Positions 1-6,394 are shown, counted from the first letter of the stretch. The stretch is DNA of 6,480 bases from Endomicrobiia bacterium (GCA_030018875.1 JASEHK010000086.1:1-6480); one strand, 5' to 3'. Program-made: numbers and translations. Notes: generated by a model not told the origin, from the letters alone.

Positions 1-1
1 C

Positions 2-943
2 AGTTATAATTTCGTCGCGACGGGCGTCGAAGCGATTCAAAAAAATAAAATGAACGATTACATATCCGCCACCGACGCATCCCAAATAGCGTCCGCCGCC
101 GCAAAGGCCGTGCGCGCGAGAAAGAAAGTCTATTACGCCGCCGGAACTACCGACCTCTACGTTCAATTGAAAGAGGGCATTTTGGCGGAGCCCAACGTCT
201 TCATAGACATCCGGGGCGCCGCCGAACTAAAAAAAATATCCAAAAGCGCTGGCGCGGTGTCCATAGGCTCGTTGACGACGTTCTCCGAGATAATCGAGAG
301 CGCCTTGTGCCGCAAGAATCTCCCCCTGCTTGTCGAAGCCGCAAAGACCATCGGCTCTCCTCTGATAAGAAACCGCGCGACCGTCGGCGGGAACATCGCC
401 AATTCATCTCCGGCGGGCGACTCGCTGCCGGCTCTTGTCGCGCTCGACGCCTCTCTCGTGTTAAGGCGCGGGAGCGCCATGCGCAAAGTCGCGGCGGCGG
501 ATTTTATTACCGGCCCAAAAAGAAACATCCTCGAGGCGGGCGAGTTCATAGAATCGGTGAGAGTGCCGAGGTCGCCATCGTCGCCCGCGGCATCGCCTCC
601 CGCGTCGAAATTCTCTATCTTTCTGAAACTCGGCTCAAGAAAAGCTCTGGCAATATCCAAGGTATCTCTGGCCGTAGACGCTGTGGTAAAAAACCGATTG
701 ATATCTTCGATAAGAATCGCCGCAGGCGCCGTCGGCCCGACGGTCGTGCGATGCCGGCGAACGGAAGATGTTCTCACCGGTTCGAGTCTCGGGGACGAAT
801 CAAAAATCGAGCTCGCAAAAAAAACTCTCGCCGAGGAAATCCTCCCGATAGACGACTTCAGGTCTACCGCCGAATACCGTCGCGCCGCCGCCGCCGCGCT
901 TCTTGAAAAGGCTCTTCTTCGAGCCGCCGACGCACCCGCCTGA
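2..943 (+). CDS. Xanthine dehydrogenase-type FAD-binding subunit, probably the C-terminal part of a fused [2Fe-2S]-FAD protein (5' partial)
   Basis: This is the flavoprotein part of a molybdenum hydroxylase, which takes electrons from the [2Fe-2S] clusters to FAD and on to an acceptor. Numbering from the Met codon at 50, the FAD domain shows AGTTDL (31-36), the TVGGN loop (111-115) with SPAGDSLP (120-127), and the XDH signature KLGSRKALAISK (193-204). The C-terminal DDFRSTAEYRR (268-278) is typical of XDH FAD domains. A Pro/Ser/Ala-rich stretch at about 172-186 looks like a loop insertion. The frame is open through the ATG to the left edge. The extra residues SYNFVATGVEAIQKNK match in spacing the helix that follows the last CxC of a [2Fe-2S] domain (compare GYSKIIDAVK in the gene at 4981-5472). 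No Shine-Dalgarno precedes the ATG at 50. I therefore prefer a fused FeS-FAD subunit; a stand-alone FAD subunit starting at 50 (297 residues) is the alternative. The FAD-domain identity is secure, the fusion is inferred. Confidence 0.88.
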   Translation, partial: SYNFVATGVEAIQKNKMNDYISATDASQIASAAAKAVRARKKVYYAAGTTDLYVQLKEGILAEPNVFIDIRGAAELKKISKSAGAVSIGSLTTFSEIIESALCRKNLPLLVEAAKTIGSPLIRNRATVGGNIANSSPAGDSLPALVALDASLVLRRGSAMRKVAAADFITGPKRNILEAGEFIESVRVPRSPSSPAASPPASKFSIFLKLGSRKALAISKVSLAVDAVVKNRLISSIRIAAGAVGPTVVRCRRTEDVLTGSSLGDESKIELAKKTLAEEILPIDDFRSTAEYRRAAAAALLEKALLRAADAPA

Positions 944-955
944 CGGCAGGCAGGC
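938..955. repeat. Short palindromic GC-rich element across the flavoprotein stop codon
   Basis: The sequence GCCTGACGGCAGGCAGGC contains GCCTG (938-942) that can pair with CAGGC at 947-951, or with a second CAGGC at 951-955. It spans the last codons and TGA stop (941-943) of the flavoprotein and the start of the 41-base gap. It resembles a degenerate copy of the GCCTGCCGGCAGGC-type palindromes that I recall as dispersed in some uncultivated bacterial genomes. No T-run follows, so it does not look like an intrinsic terminator. Only one copy is visible here, so its repeat status is inferred. Confidence 0.35.
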
Positions 956-984
956 CCGCGCACGATACCGGTCGCTGAAAACAA

Positions 985-1578
985 ATGCTCTCGACGATAA
1001 TACTCGCCGCCGGCGAGTCATCCCGTATGAAAGGTTTTCCCAAGGCCTTGCTTGAAATCAACGGGCGGAAATTCATAGAAATCATCATAGAAAAATCCAA
1101 AGACGCCGGCGCAACGGATATAGTCGTCGTCGTCGGAGCGCACGCGGACGAGATAAAAAAATCGGTTGATATGACGGGCGTAAAAATCGAGGTCAACGCG
1201 AACTGGAGCGTCGGGCAGTTGTCGTCGCTGCGAGCGGGTATCGCGGCGCTCGACGGAAAAAGCGAGGGTTTTCTGCTTGCGCCCTGCGACTCTCCTGAAG
1301 CGTCGGCTGAAACTTACAAAATGCTCTCGAATGCCTGGGGAAAGGACAAGAGCAAGATTTACATACCCGTGTCCCGCGAAGGGCGCGGAGGCCATCCGAC
1401 GATATTCCCCCGCGCCTTCTACCGCGCTCTTATGGAAGAATACCTCAGTCGCGGGGCGAAGTCCGTCGTGGAAAAATACCCGTTGGAAGTCGTGCGCATG
1501 GAAACGCCCGACGACGGCATTTTATCGGACGTGGACACGTTGGAAGATTACGCCAAAATAAATGCCCGCAAGGAATAA
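985..1578 (+). CDS. MocA/MobA-like molybdopterin nucleotidyltransferase
   Basis: This 197-residue cytoplasmic NTP-transferase probably adds CMP (or less likely GMP) to molybdopterin, giving the dinucleotide cofactor used by most bacterial molybdenum hydroxylases. The nucleotide-binding loop is LAAGESSRM (7-15) with Lys20. NANWSVGQLSSLRAG (71-85) is typical of the MocA branch. The metal-binding PCDSP is at 100-104, GHPTIFP at 136-142 and DVDTLEDY at 182-189. Length is normal for the family. An in-frame TGA at 976-978 means the ATG at 985 is the first usable start, although no clear Shine-Dalgarno precedes it. The residue after SSRM is Lys rather than the usual Gly, and Gly follows one position later. 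It lies 41 bases after the flavoprotein and 3 bases before the xdhC-like gene. Pairing with XdhC favours CTP:molybdopterin cytidylyltransferase, but CTP versus GTP specificity is not proven, so no symbol is given. Confidence 0.85.
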   Translation: MLSTIILAAGESSRMKGFPKALLEINGRKFIEIIIEKSKDAGATDIVVVVGAHADEIKKSVDMTGVKIEVNANWSVGQLSSLRAGIAALDGKSEGFLLAPCDSPEASAETYKMLSNAWGKDKSKIYIPVSREGRGGHPTIFPRAFYRALMEEYLSRGAKSVVEKYPLEVVRMETPDDGILSDVDTLEDYAKINARKE

Positions 1579-1581
1579 AAA

Positions 1582-2361
1582 ATGAACGACATCTTCGATA
1601 AAATAGCGGAATTGAAAAAACGGCGCGAGGCATTCGCGCTGGCAATCGTCGTGCGCCAGGAAGGTTCCGTCCCGGGCAAGGTCGGCGCCAAAATGATAGT
1701 GTTATCGTCGGGAAAACCAACCGCGGGCACCGTCGGAGGAGGGGCCGTGGAAAAAAAAATCACGGCGGACTGCATGGAACTTCTCAAACAAAATAAAAAC
1801 GCGCTTCTTAAATACGACCTCAGCAGCGACCTCGGAATGAAATGCGGGGGAATGATGGAAGTATTCGTGGAGAGTTTCGCGGGTAACGCGGCGCGGCTCG
1901 TAATCTGCGGCGGCGGCCACATAGCCCAAAAACTCGGGCCGATGGCGGCCATCGCGGGGCTTTCATACGCGGTAATTGATGACAGACCCGAGTTTGCGTC
2001 GAAAGAGCTTTTTCCGTCGGCCGACGAGATAATCTCGGCCTCGTTCGAAGACGCGTTCTTGAAAATAAAAATGGACGCCGACACCTATGTCGCCATCGTG
2101 ACGTACAAACATCTTCACGACGAGTTTTGCCTTAAAAAAGCTCTTGAAAGCGGCGCGAAATATGTCGGAATGATCGGAAGCAGGAAAAAGGTGTCCGAGA
2201 TATTCAAAAATCTGGGGATTAAAAACGACCCGAGAGTATTCGCGCCCGTGGGGCTTGATTTGGGCGACGGTTCGCCCGAAGAAATAGCGGTGAGTATTTT
2301 ATCGGAGATACTGAAAATTAAATCCGGAGGGAGCGGAGCGCATAAGAGAGCGGGCGCCTAA
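1582..2361 (+). CDS. xdhC: XdhC/CoxI-family molybdenum cofactor maturation chaperone
   Basis: Proteins of this family bind the molybdenum cofactor, support its sulfuration and hand it to the molybdenum subunit of XDH-type enzymes; they are not part of the mature enzyme. The 259-residue protein has both expected domains. The N-terminal XdhC/CoxI domain shows GSVPGKVGAKMIV (28-40), GTVGGGAVE (49-57) and MKCGGMMEVFVE (86-97), the last holding the Cys88 typical of the family. The C-terminal Rossmann domain shows CGGGHIA (109-115), IDDRPEFA (132-139), TYKHLHD (174-180), GMIGSRKK (196-203) and PVGLDLG (222-228) followed by SPEEIAVSI (231-239). The ATG is preceded by AAGGA at 1570-1574, 7 bases upstream and overlapping the previous gene's end, which suggests translational coupling. 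It closes the plus-strand unit. The gly/ser-rich last dozen residues are probably a disordered tail. Because it is the only such gene in view, it may also serve the enzyme of the opposing operon. Confidence 0.93.
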   Translation: MNDIFDKIAELKKRREAFALAIVVRQEGSVPGKVGAKMIVLSSGKPTAGTVGGGAVEKKITADCMELLKQNKNALLKYDLSSDLGMKCGGMMEVFVESFAGNAARLVICGGGHIAQKLGPMAAIAGLSYAVIDDRPEFASKELFPSADEIISASFEDAFLKIKMDADTYVAIVTYKHLHDEFCLKKALESGAKYVGMIGSRKKVSEIFKNLGIKNDPRVFAPVGLDLGDGSPEEIAVSILSEILKIKSGGSGAHKRAGA

Positions 2362-2382
2362 TGATATATATAAAAAAATATT
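2362..2382. other. AT-rich junction between convergent operons
   Basis: These 21 bases separate the stop codon of the xdhC-like gene (plus strand) from the stop codon of the MoaD-like gene (minus strand). They are almost pure A/T, with TATATATA followed by the small palindrome AAAATATTTT, which runs into the opposing stop codon. A weak GC pairing between the flanking gene ends (GCGG near 2350, CCGC near 2387) could give a long AT-rich hairpin serving as a two-way terminator. I see no convincing GC stem plus T-run in either direction, so the terminator role is a guess. Confidence 0.3.
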
Positions 2383-2625
2383 TTATCCGCCGCCGATAGG
2401 AAGGAGTATCTTTACGTCGTCGCCGTCTTTGAGCCGCGCGGATAACTTCGCGGCTTTTTCATTTATAAGATATGTAAAGTAGCGCGATTCGGTCGGAGTG
2501 TAGCCGAGTTTATTCTCAACGACGGCGGCGAGCACGGCGTCGTCCGGAAGGTTCAGACTGAATTTTCCGGACTTCGCCTTTTTTCTTTTTATCGCGGCGG
2601 CGAGTTCAAACTCTACTTTTATCAT
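2383..2625 (-). CDS. MoaD/ThiS-family beta-grasp sulfur-carrier-like protein
   Basis: This small ubiquitin-like protein has 80 residues from the preferred start. It begins MIKVEFEL, the usual first beta strand of MoaD/ThiS proteins. It ends LKDGDDVKILLPIGGG, matching the family's LKDGD-V-ILPP-GG end, where the C-terminal glycines are adenylated by an E1-like partner and then carry sulfur as thiocarboxylate. Family members donate sulfur for molybdopterin (MoaD), thiazole (ThiS) or, in some lineages, modify proteins; which applies is not visible. An in-frame ATG at 2629-2631 would add Met-Pro. The AAGG just after the preceding stop is only 2-3 bases from that ATG but about 8 from the ATG at 2623-2625, and MIKVEF matches the family start, so I choose 2625. 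It follows the molybdenum subunit by 6-12 bases, as last gene of its operon. No MoaE, ThiG or MoeB/ThiF partner lies in the window. Confidence 0.85.
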   Translation of the reverse strand: MIKVEFELAAAIKRKKAKSGKFSLNLPDDAVLAAVVENKLGYTPTESRYFTYLINEKAAKLSARLKDGDDVKILLPIGGG

Positions 2626-2637
2626 CGGCATGACCTT
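2626..2637 (-). promoter_or_regulatory. Ribosome binding site deciding the MoaD-like start
   Basis: Read on the minus strand, the molybdenum-subunit stop is followed by AAGGTC, ATG, CCG, ATG. The AAGG is too close to the first ATG (2629-2631) for normal initiation and well spaced (about 8 bases) for the second (2623-2625). Overlap with the previous stop codon suggests coupled translation. Confidence 0.5.
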
Positions 2638-4968
2638 TTATTTCTTTGCCTCTATTACCGCCAGCACCGCCTCGGGAGTGAACGGCGCTTTTCTCATGCG
2701 CGCTCCTCCGACGGCGTTATAGATGGCGTTTGATATCGCCGGCAGCGGTCCGTTTATGCCGATCTCAGAAACGCTCTTTGCCCCGAATGGGCCGGTCTCC
2801 TCGTAAGTCGGCACGAGGATTGTCTTTAATTCCGGCATATCTGCCGTCGAGAATATCTTGAAGTAGTTCAGCGAGGGATTGAGCATCTTACCTTTATCGT
2901 CGAAGATGTAACGCTCGGTGAGCGCGTAGCTCAGAGCGTTTACGACGGCTCCTTCGGTCTGACCTTCCGCGAGTTTTGGGTTTATCGGAGTGCCGCAATC
3001 TACGGCGGCGACATACTTTACGACTTTGACCTTTCCCGTCCACGTGTCCACCTCAACCTCGGCGTAATGGGCCGAGAACGGCGGCGGGGATTTGTGAGTT
3101 ATGTGCGAGGCGTGCGAGGCTATCTGAAACTGATTTTTCTCGTAGAGCGAATATATCGCTATTTCCGAAAGCGTCTTTGAGCCGTTTCTGCCGGTGACTT
3201 TTCCGTCGCCGATGGTGAGGTTTTCCCATTCCTCGTCGAGCATCTCGGCGGCGACTTTAAGTATCTGCTCTTTCACTTTTTCGGCGGCTTTTATAACGGC
3301 GTATCCGGAGAGATACGTCGTGGACGAGGCGTAAGCCCCGACGTCGAAAGGCGTCATATCCGTGTCCGACGAATAGACGATGACTTTGTGCGCGTCGAGC
3401 CCCAAAACCTCGGCAACCATCTGGGCGAATATCGTGTCGGAGCCGGTGCCCAAATCCGTCGCGCCCAAGAGCATATTGAAAGAGCCGTCCTCGTTCATTT
3501 TGAGAGAGGCCGCGCCCATGTCTATCTCGGGAATTGACGAGCCCTGCATAAGGGCGACCATGCCCACGCCCTTTTTGTAACGTCCGGGCGACTTGCGAAG
3601 GTCGGCGTATTTTTCACGTTTTTCCTTCCAGCCGATTTCCTTCGCGCCAAGCTCGATACATTCGGCCAGGCCGCAGGAACCTATCTTCTGCTCCACTCCG
3701 GCCTTGCCTTCGCCGAGCGCCTGAAAGACCGGCGAGCCCTCGCCGGTGCGAATGTGGTTTTTTTTGCAGAACTCGACGACATCCATCTTAATCCTCTCGG
3801 CCATCTCATCTATCTGAATACCCATCGCAAAGTATGACTGCGTCGCGCCGTAACCGCGGTATGCGCCTCCGACGGGAAGATTCGTGTAGACGGTGTCGCC
3901 CCAGAACTTCACGTTCTGGCAACGCCAAAGGGGCAGCAGTTTGCTGCCGGAGTTCGACAGCACCGTCAGAGCGTGCGAGCCGTATGCTCCGGTGTTCATC
4001 AGTATCTTCAAGTCAACGGCGGTCAGAGTCCCGTCTTTTTTTATGCCGGTCTTCAGACGTATTACCTGCGGGTGTCTGGTGCGCGAACTCATAAACTCTT
4101 CTTTTCTCGTATAAAATATCCTGACGGGCTTGCCGGTTTTTAAGGTCAGCGCGGAGCAAAGGTCTTCGATGAGAATTTCCTGTTTGCCGCCGAAACCGCC
4201 GCCGATGCGCGGCTTTATGACGCGGATATTTTTAACGGGAATATCAAGCGCGCGCGAGACCATGCGGCGCACGTGAAAAGGCACCTGCGTGCTCGTCCTT
4301 ATGACGAGGCGGGCGTTTTCGTCGAGCCAGGTTATTACGACATGCGGCTCCATCGGCACGTGGGTGGCGTAGTGAGTTTCATATTCGTAGTCCAACACTA
4401 CGTCGGCCTCTTCGATTCCTTTTTTCACCGACCCGACTTCCATATCCACGTGAGCGGCCAGGTTTTTTTCGGGTTCGTAATGAACCGGTATCGGAATCAC
4501 CGCCTCTTTTTCGTCGTGAATGACGGGCGCGCCTTTGTCCATCGCCTTGCGGGCGTCGAGGACGGCGGGCAGAACTTCGTATTCGACCTCTATCAGGGAG
4601 ACGGCCTTGGCGGCTATTTCGGGAGTAACGGCTGCAACCGCCGCAACTCTGTCGCCGACAAAGCGGACTTTATCGTCAAGAATAAAAGTGTCGTAGGGAG
4701 ATGGTTCCGGATAACCTTGTCCCGCCGTCGTAAAAGGTATGCGGGGAACGTCTTTGTGCGTCAGCACGGTTTCCACGCCGGGGAGCGCTTTGGCTTTGGA
4801 AACATCAATTTTTTTGATGCGAGCGTGGGCATGGGGGCTCCATAAAATCGCGGCGTAAAGCATTCCGCGAATATCAATATCGTCGGCGTATACGTGGCCG
4901 CCCGTCACAAGAGAGACGCCGTCTACTTTGATTACATTGTGGTTTACCTGTTTGAAATTATTTTCCAT
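2638..4968 (-). CDS. Molybdenum-cofactor-binding large subunit of a xanthine dehydrogenase / aldehyde oxidoreductase-family enzyme
   Basis: This 776-residue catalytic subunit hydroxylates its substrate with water-derived oxygen at a molybdopterin-bound molybdenum. The N-terminal 'hammerhead' domain covers about 15-135, with VTGGHVYADD (21-30) and VGDRVAAVAA (104-113). The Mo-binding domains follow: HVPMEPH (203-209), whose Glu207 aligns with a substrate-pocket Glu of XDH; STQ (226-228); GGGFGGKQ (256-263); YRGYG (370-374), where Tyr373 sits at a position often Phe in XDH; DLGTGSDT (505-512); DVGAYASSTTYLSG (542-555); DCGTPINP (657-664); and GAKSVSEIGINGP (729-741), whose Glu735 is the expected catalytic base. 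Thr508 replaces the Gln of the GQG loop found in many relatives. Length is complete for the separate-subunit type. The ATG has AGAGGA 4-5 bases upstream and lies 12 bases after the [2Fe-2S] gene. The family call is firm; the substrate (purine, aldehyde, aromatic or other heterocycle) is not determined. Confidence 0.95.
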   Translation of the reverse strand: MENNFKQVNHNVIKVDGVSLVTGGHVYADDIDIRGMLYAAILWSPHAHARIKKIDVSKAKALPGVETVLTHKDVPRIPFTTAGQGYPEPSPYDTFILDDKVRFVGDRVAAVAAVTPEIAAKAVSLIEVEYEVLPAVLDARKAMDKGAPVIHDEKEAVIPIPVHYEPEKNLAAHVDMEVGSVKKGIEEADVVLDYEYETHYATHVPMEPHVVITWLDENARLVIRTSTQVPFHVRRMVSRALDIPVKNIRVIKPRIGGGFGGKQEILIEDLCSALTLKTGKPVRIFYTRKEEFMSSRTRHPQVIRLKTGIKKDGTLTAVDLKILMNTGAYGSHALTVLSNSGSKLLPLWRCQNVKFWGDTVYTNLPVGGAYRGYGATQSYFAMGIQIDEMAERIKMDVVEFCKKNHIRTGEGSPVFQALGEGKAGVEQKIGSCGLAECIELGAKEIGWKEKREKYADLRKSPGRYKKGVGMVALMQGSSIPEIDMGAASLKMNEDGSFNMLLGATDLGTGSDTIFAQMVAEVLGLDAHKVIVYSSDTDMTPFDVGAYASSTTYLSGYAVIKAAEKVKEQILKVAAEMLDEEWENLTIGDGKVTGRNGSKTLSEIAIYSLYEKNQFQIASHASHITHKSPPPFSAHYAEVEVDTWTGKVKVVKYVAAVDCGTPINPKLAEGQTEGAVVNALSYALTERYIFDDKGKMLNPSLNYFKIFSTADMPELKTILVPTYEETGPFGAKSVSEIGINGPLPAISNAIYNAVGGARMRKAPFTPEAVLAVIEAKK

Positions 4969-4980
4969 GGTGTCCTCTTC

Positions 4981-5472
4981 TTATTTCCCGTCGGAAAGTT
5001 TCTCGGCCGAAAGTTTCACGGCATCTATGATTTTGGAGTATCCGGTGCAACGGCAAAGCACCCCTTCAAGCGCCTTTTTTATCTCTTCTTCCGTCGGAGA
5101 CGGGTTTTTGTCGAGGAGCGCCTTAGTGGACAGCACCATTCCCGGAGTGCAGTAACCGCACTGAACTGCGCCGGATTCCAGATATGCCTGCTGTATGGGA
5201 TGAAGTTCTTTTTTATGAGAGAGATCTTTTTTCTTGGGCGGGGTCACGCCTTCTATGGTGAGAAGTTTTCGGCCGGCGACCAGGGCAGTGACAAGAAGGC
5301 AGGAATTGATGGGTTTACCGTCGAGCAACACGGTGCAACAACCGCATTCGCCCTGACGGCATCCCTCCTTGGCGCCTTTCAAACCGAGACGGCGGAGCGT
5401 GTCAAGCAGAACCTCGCCTGGCTTTATTTCCCACTCGGCGGGGTTGCCGTTTAACTCGAATTTAATTTTCAT
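4981..5472 (-). CDS. [2Fe-2S] iron-sulfur subunit of the molybdenum hydroxylase
   Basis: This small subunit relays electrons from molybdenum to FAD through two [2Fe-2S] clusters. The 163 residues are a full-length family member. The N-terminal plant-ferredoxin-like domain binds the first cluster through Cys38, Cys43, Cys46 and Cys58 (GCRQGECGCC, then NSC). The C-terminal helical domain binds the second cluster through Cys105 and Cys108 (QCGYC) and Cys140 and Cys142 (CRCTGY). All eight ligands are present with normal spacing; Cys45 is an extra cysteine, common in this family. The start is supported by AAGGA about 8 bases upstream, overlapping the stop codon of the FAD gene. It has 11 bases to the gene before it and 12 to the Mo subunit after it, so co-translation as one complex is likely. 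There is no signal peptide, so the enzyme should be cytoplasmic. Confidence 0.96.
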   Translation of the reverse strand: MKIKFELNGNPAEWEIKPGEVLLDTLRRLGLKGAKEGCRQGECGCCTVLLDGKPINSCLLVTALVAGRKLLTIEGVTPPKKKDLSHKKELHPIQQAYLESGAVQCGYCTPGMVLSTKALLDKNPSPTEEEIKKALEGVLCRCTGYSKIIDAVKLSAEKLSDGK

Positions 5473-5483
5473 GGCTTTTATCC

Positions 5484-6326
5484 TTACCTCAGTATGTCCG
5501 CCAGAGCGGATTCTATTATTTTGGCGAGGGCCTTTTTCTTGTATTCTTTGCTCACCCTTATATCGTTTCCTATAACGGCGGCGTCAGCCGCGGCGCGGGA
5601 CACCGAGCCCACGAGCTTACCGTCGGGAGCGGCTCCGACGAGCATACTCTCGGCGGCCGTCAGGCGCTGCGGCAGAAGCCTAAGTGCCCCGGCGACGACG
5701 CGAATCGTCTCAATCTTGCCGTTTTTTAGTTTAGCGACGACACAAACGCTTATCAATGGATAATCGTTTTCGGTGAGAGCAAACTTAACGTATTTCGCGC
5801 GGGCGCCGGCGCAGTCCTTGGGGAAAGATATCTCGGTAACGAGACCGTCGTAAGAAAGAAGATGTCTGGGTGATTTGGCGAAAAACTCCGCGGACGGCAC
5901 GGATTTTTTGGCCGGCGAGGCGACGATTATTTTGGCGCCCAGCGCAAGACAAACGACCGGCAGCGCCGACCACGGGTGAACCTGCACAACGTTTCCGCCG
6001 GCCGTTATCATGTTGCGATTGGTGATTTTTCCGACGGAAGCGGCGGCCGCGGATACGACACCCGAGGCATACTTTTGCGCCGACTTGTTTTCGGCGATAT
6101 CTTCAAGCGTGGCCATAGCGCCGATGACAAGACCGTCGGGGGTCAACTTGACATAATCGAGTTTAAGGCCGGAGAGGTCGGCGAGGCCTTCCATGACGGG
6201 ATTCTCCGAAGCGCCTATCGTCGTAGAGCCGGCGAGCGGCGCTATTTTACCTTTACCTTTTTTCAAGATATTTACGGCTTCGGAAATTGATTCGGGACGG
6301 AAGATTTCATTTACATTGGGGAGCAT
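5484..6326 (-). CDS. CoxM-like FAD-binding subunit of the molybdenum hydroxylase, with divergent FAD motifs
   Basis: This 280-residue medium subunit should receive electrons from the [2Fe-2S] subunit on FAD. It starts NEIFRPESISEAVNILKK, the usual N-terminus of the family. The first FAD loop reads AGSTTI (32-37) instead of the common AGGTDL. The second reads TAGGN (108-112) followed by HPWSALP (117-123), where an Asp is usual in place of Ala121. KYVKFALTENDYPLISV (179-195) and GALRLLPQRLTAAE (213-226) match the C-terminal CoxM-like domain. The TxGGN core is kept, so FAD binding is likely but the pyrophosphate contacts may differ. The start is well supported by GAGGTGA a few bases upstream, the strongest ribosome site in the window. 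It is the first gene of the minus-strand operon and only about 45% of its length is closely motif-like, so it differs from the XDH-type flavoprotein at 2-943. The fraction is a visual impression, not an alignment score. Confidence 0.92.
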   Translation of the reverse strand: MLPNVNEIFRPESISEAVNILKKGKGKIAPLAGSTTIGASENPVMEGLADLSGLKLDYVKLTPDGLVIGAMATLEDIAENKSAQKYASGVVSAAAASVGKITNRNMITAGGNVVQVHPWSALPVVCLALGAKIIVASPAKKSVPSAEFFAKSPRHLLSYDGLVTEISFPKDCAGARAKYVKFALTENDYPLISVCVVAKLKNGKIETIRVVAGALRLLPQRLTAAESMLVGAAPDGKLVGSVSRAAADAAVIGNDIRVSKEYKKKALAKIIESALADILR

Positions 6327-6330
6327 TTTG

Positions 6331-6339
6331 TCACCTCAC
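6331..6339 (-). promoter_or_regulatory. Strong Shine-Dalgarno of the FAD-subunit gene
   Basis: The minus strand reads AGTGAGGTGACAAA before the ATG at 6324-6326. GAGGTGA is a near-ideal anti-16S match at a suitable distance, which fixes the start and suggests good expression of the first gene of the operon. Confidence 0.7.
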
Positions 6340-6366
6340 TAAATGCGCTTATTCGGACGGCGTTTT

Positions 6367-6394
6367 ATTCTACAAAAAAAATAGTGGTTTTCAA
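6367..6394 (-). promoter_or_regulatory. Sigma-70-type promoter of the FAD / FeS / Mo / MoaD-like operon
   Basis: On the minus strand, TTGAAA (6394-6389) matches the -35 consensus at five of six bases and TAGAAT (6372-6367) matches the -10 at five of six, with a 16-base spacer that includes a run of eight T. Transcription would begin near 6360, giving a leader of about 34 bases with the strong Shine-Dalgarno. The -35 box overlaps the TGA stop of the preceding gene, so the promoter sits directly at that gene's end. No operator palindrome was found between promoter and start codon. Confidence 0.6.

Noticed and set aside
307..906. Arg-rich 199-residue open frame on the plus strand within the flavoprotein gene
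   Set aside because: It is a shifted-frame shadow of the real gene, with an extreme arginine content from CGN-rich reading and no ribosome site or domain.
163..984. Long open frame on the minus strand opposite the flavoprotein gene
   Set aside because: It is antisense to a gene with clear XDH FAD motifs, and its translation is Ala/Arg/Ser-rich with no recognisable domain. GC-rich third positions keep the reverse frame open.
1548..2084. 178-residue minus-strand open frame opposite xdhC
   Set aside because: The plus-strand XdhC motifs are intact over the same stretch and the antisense product resembles nothing known to me.
4273..4845. 190-residue open frame on the plus strand opposite the molybdenum subunit
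   Set aside because: The Phe/Gly/His/Arg-rich translation is typical of antisense shadowing, and the opposite strand carries unmistakable motifs throughout.
4894..5454. 186-residue open frame on the plus strand opposite the [2Fe-2S] gene
   Set aside because: The minus strand there encodes all eight cluster cysteines with correct spacing; this frame is only its shadow and crosses a gene boundary.
6373..6393. Possible terminator after panC using the T8 run
   Set aside because: No GC-rich stem precedes the T-run; the only inverted repeat is GTTT/AAAC with a two-base loop. The run is better explained as promoter spacer.
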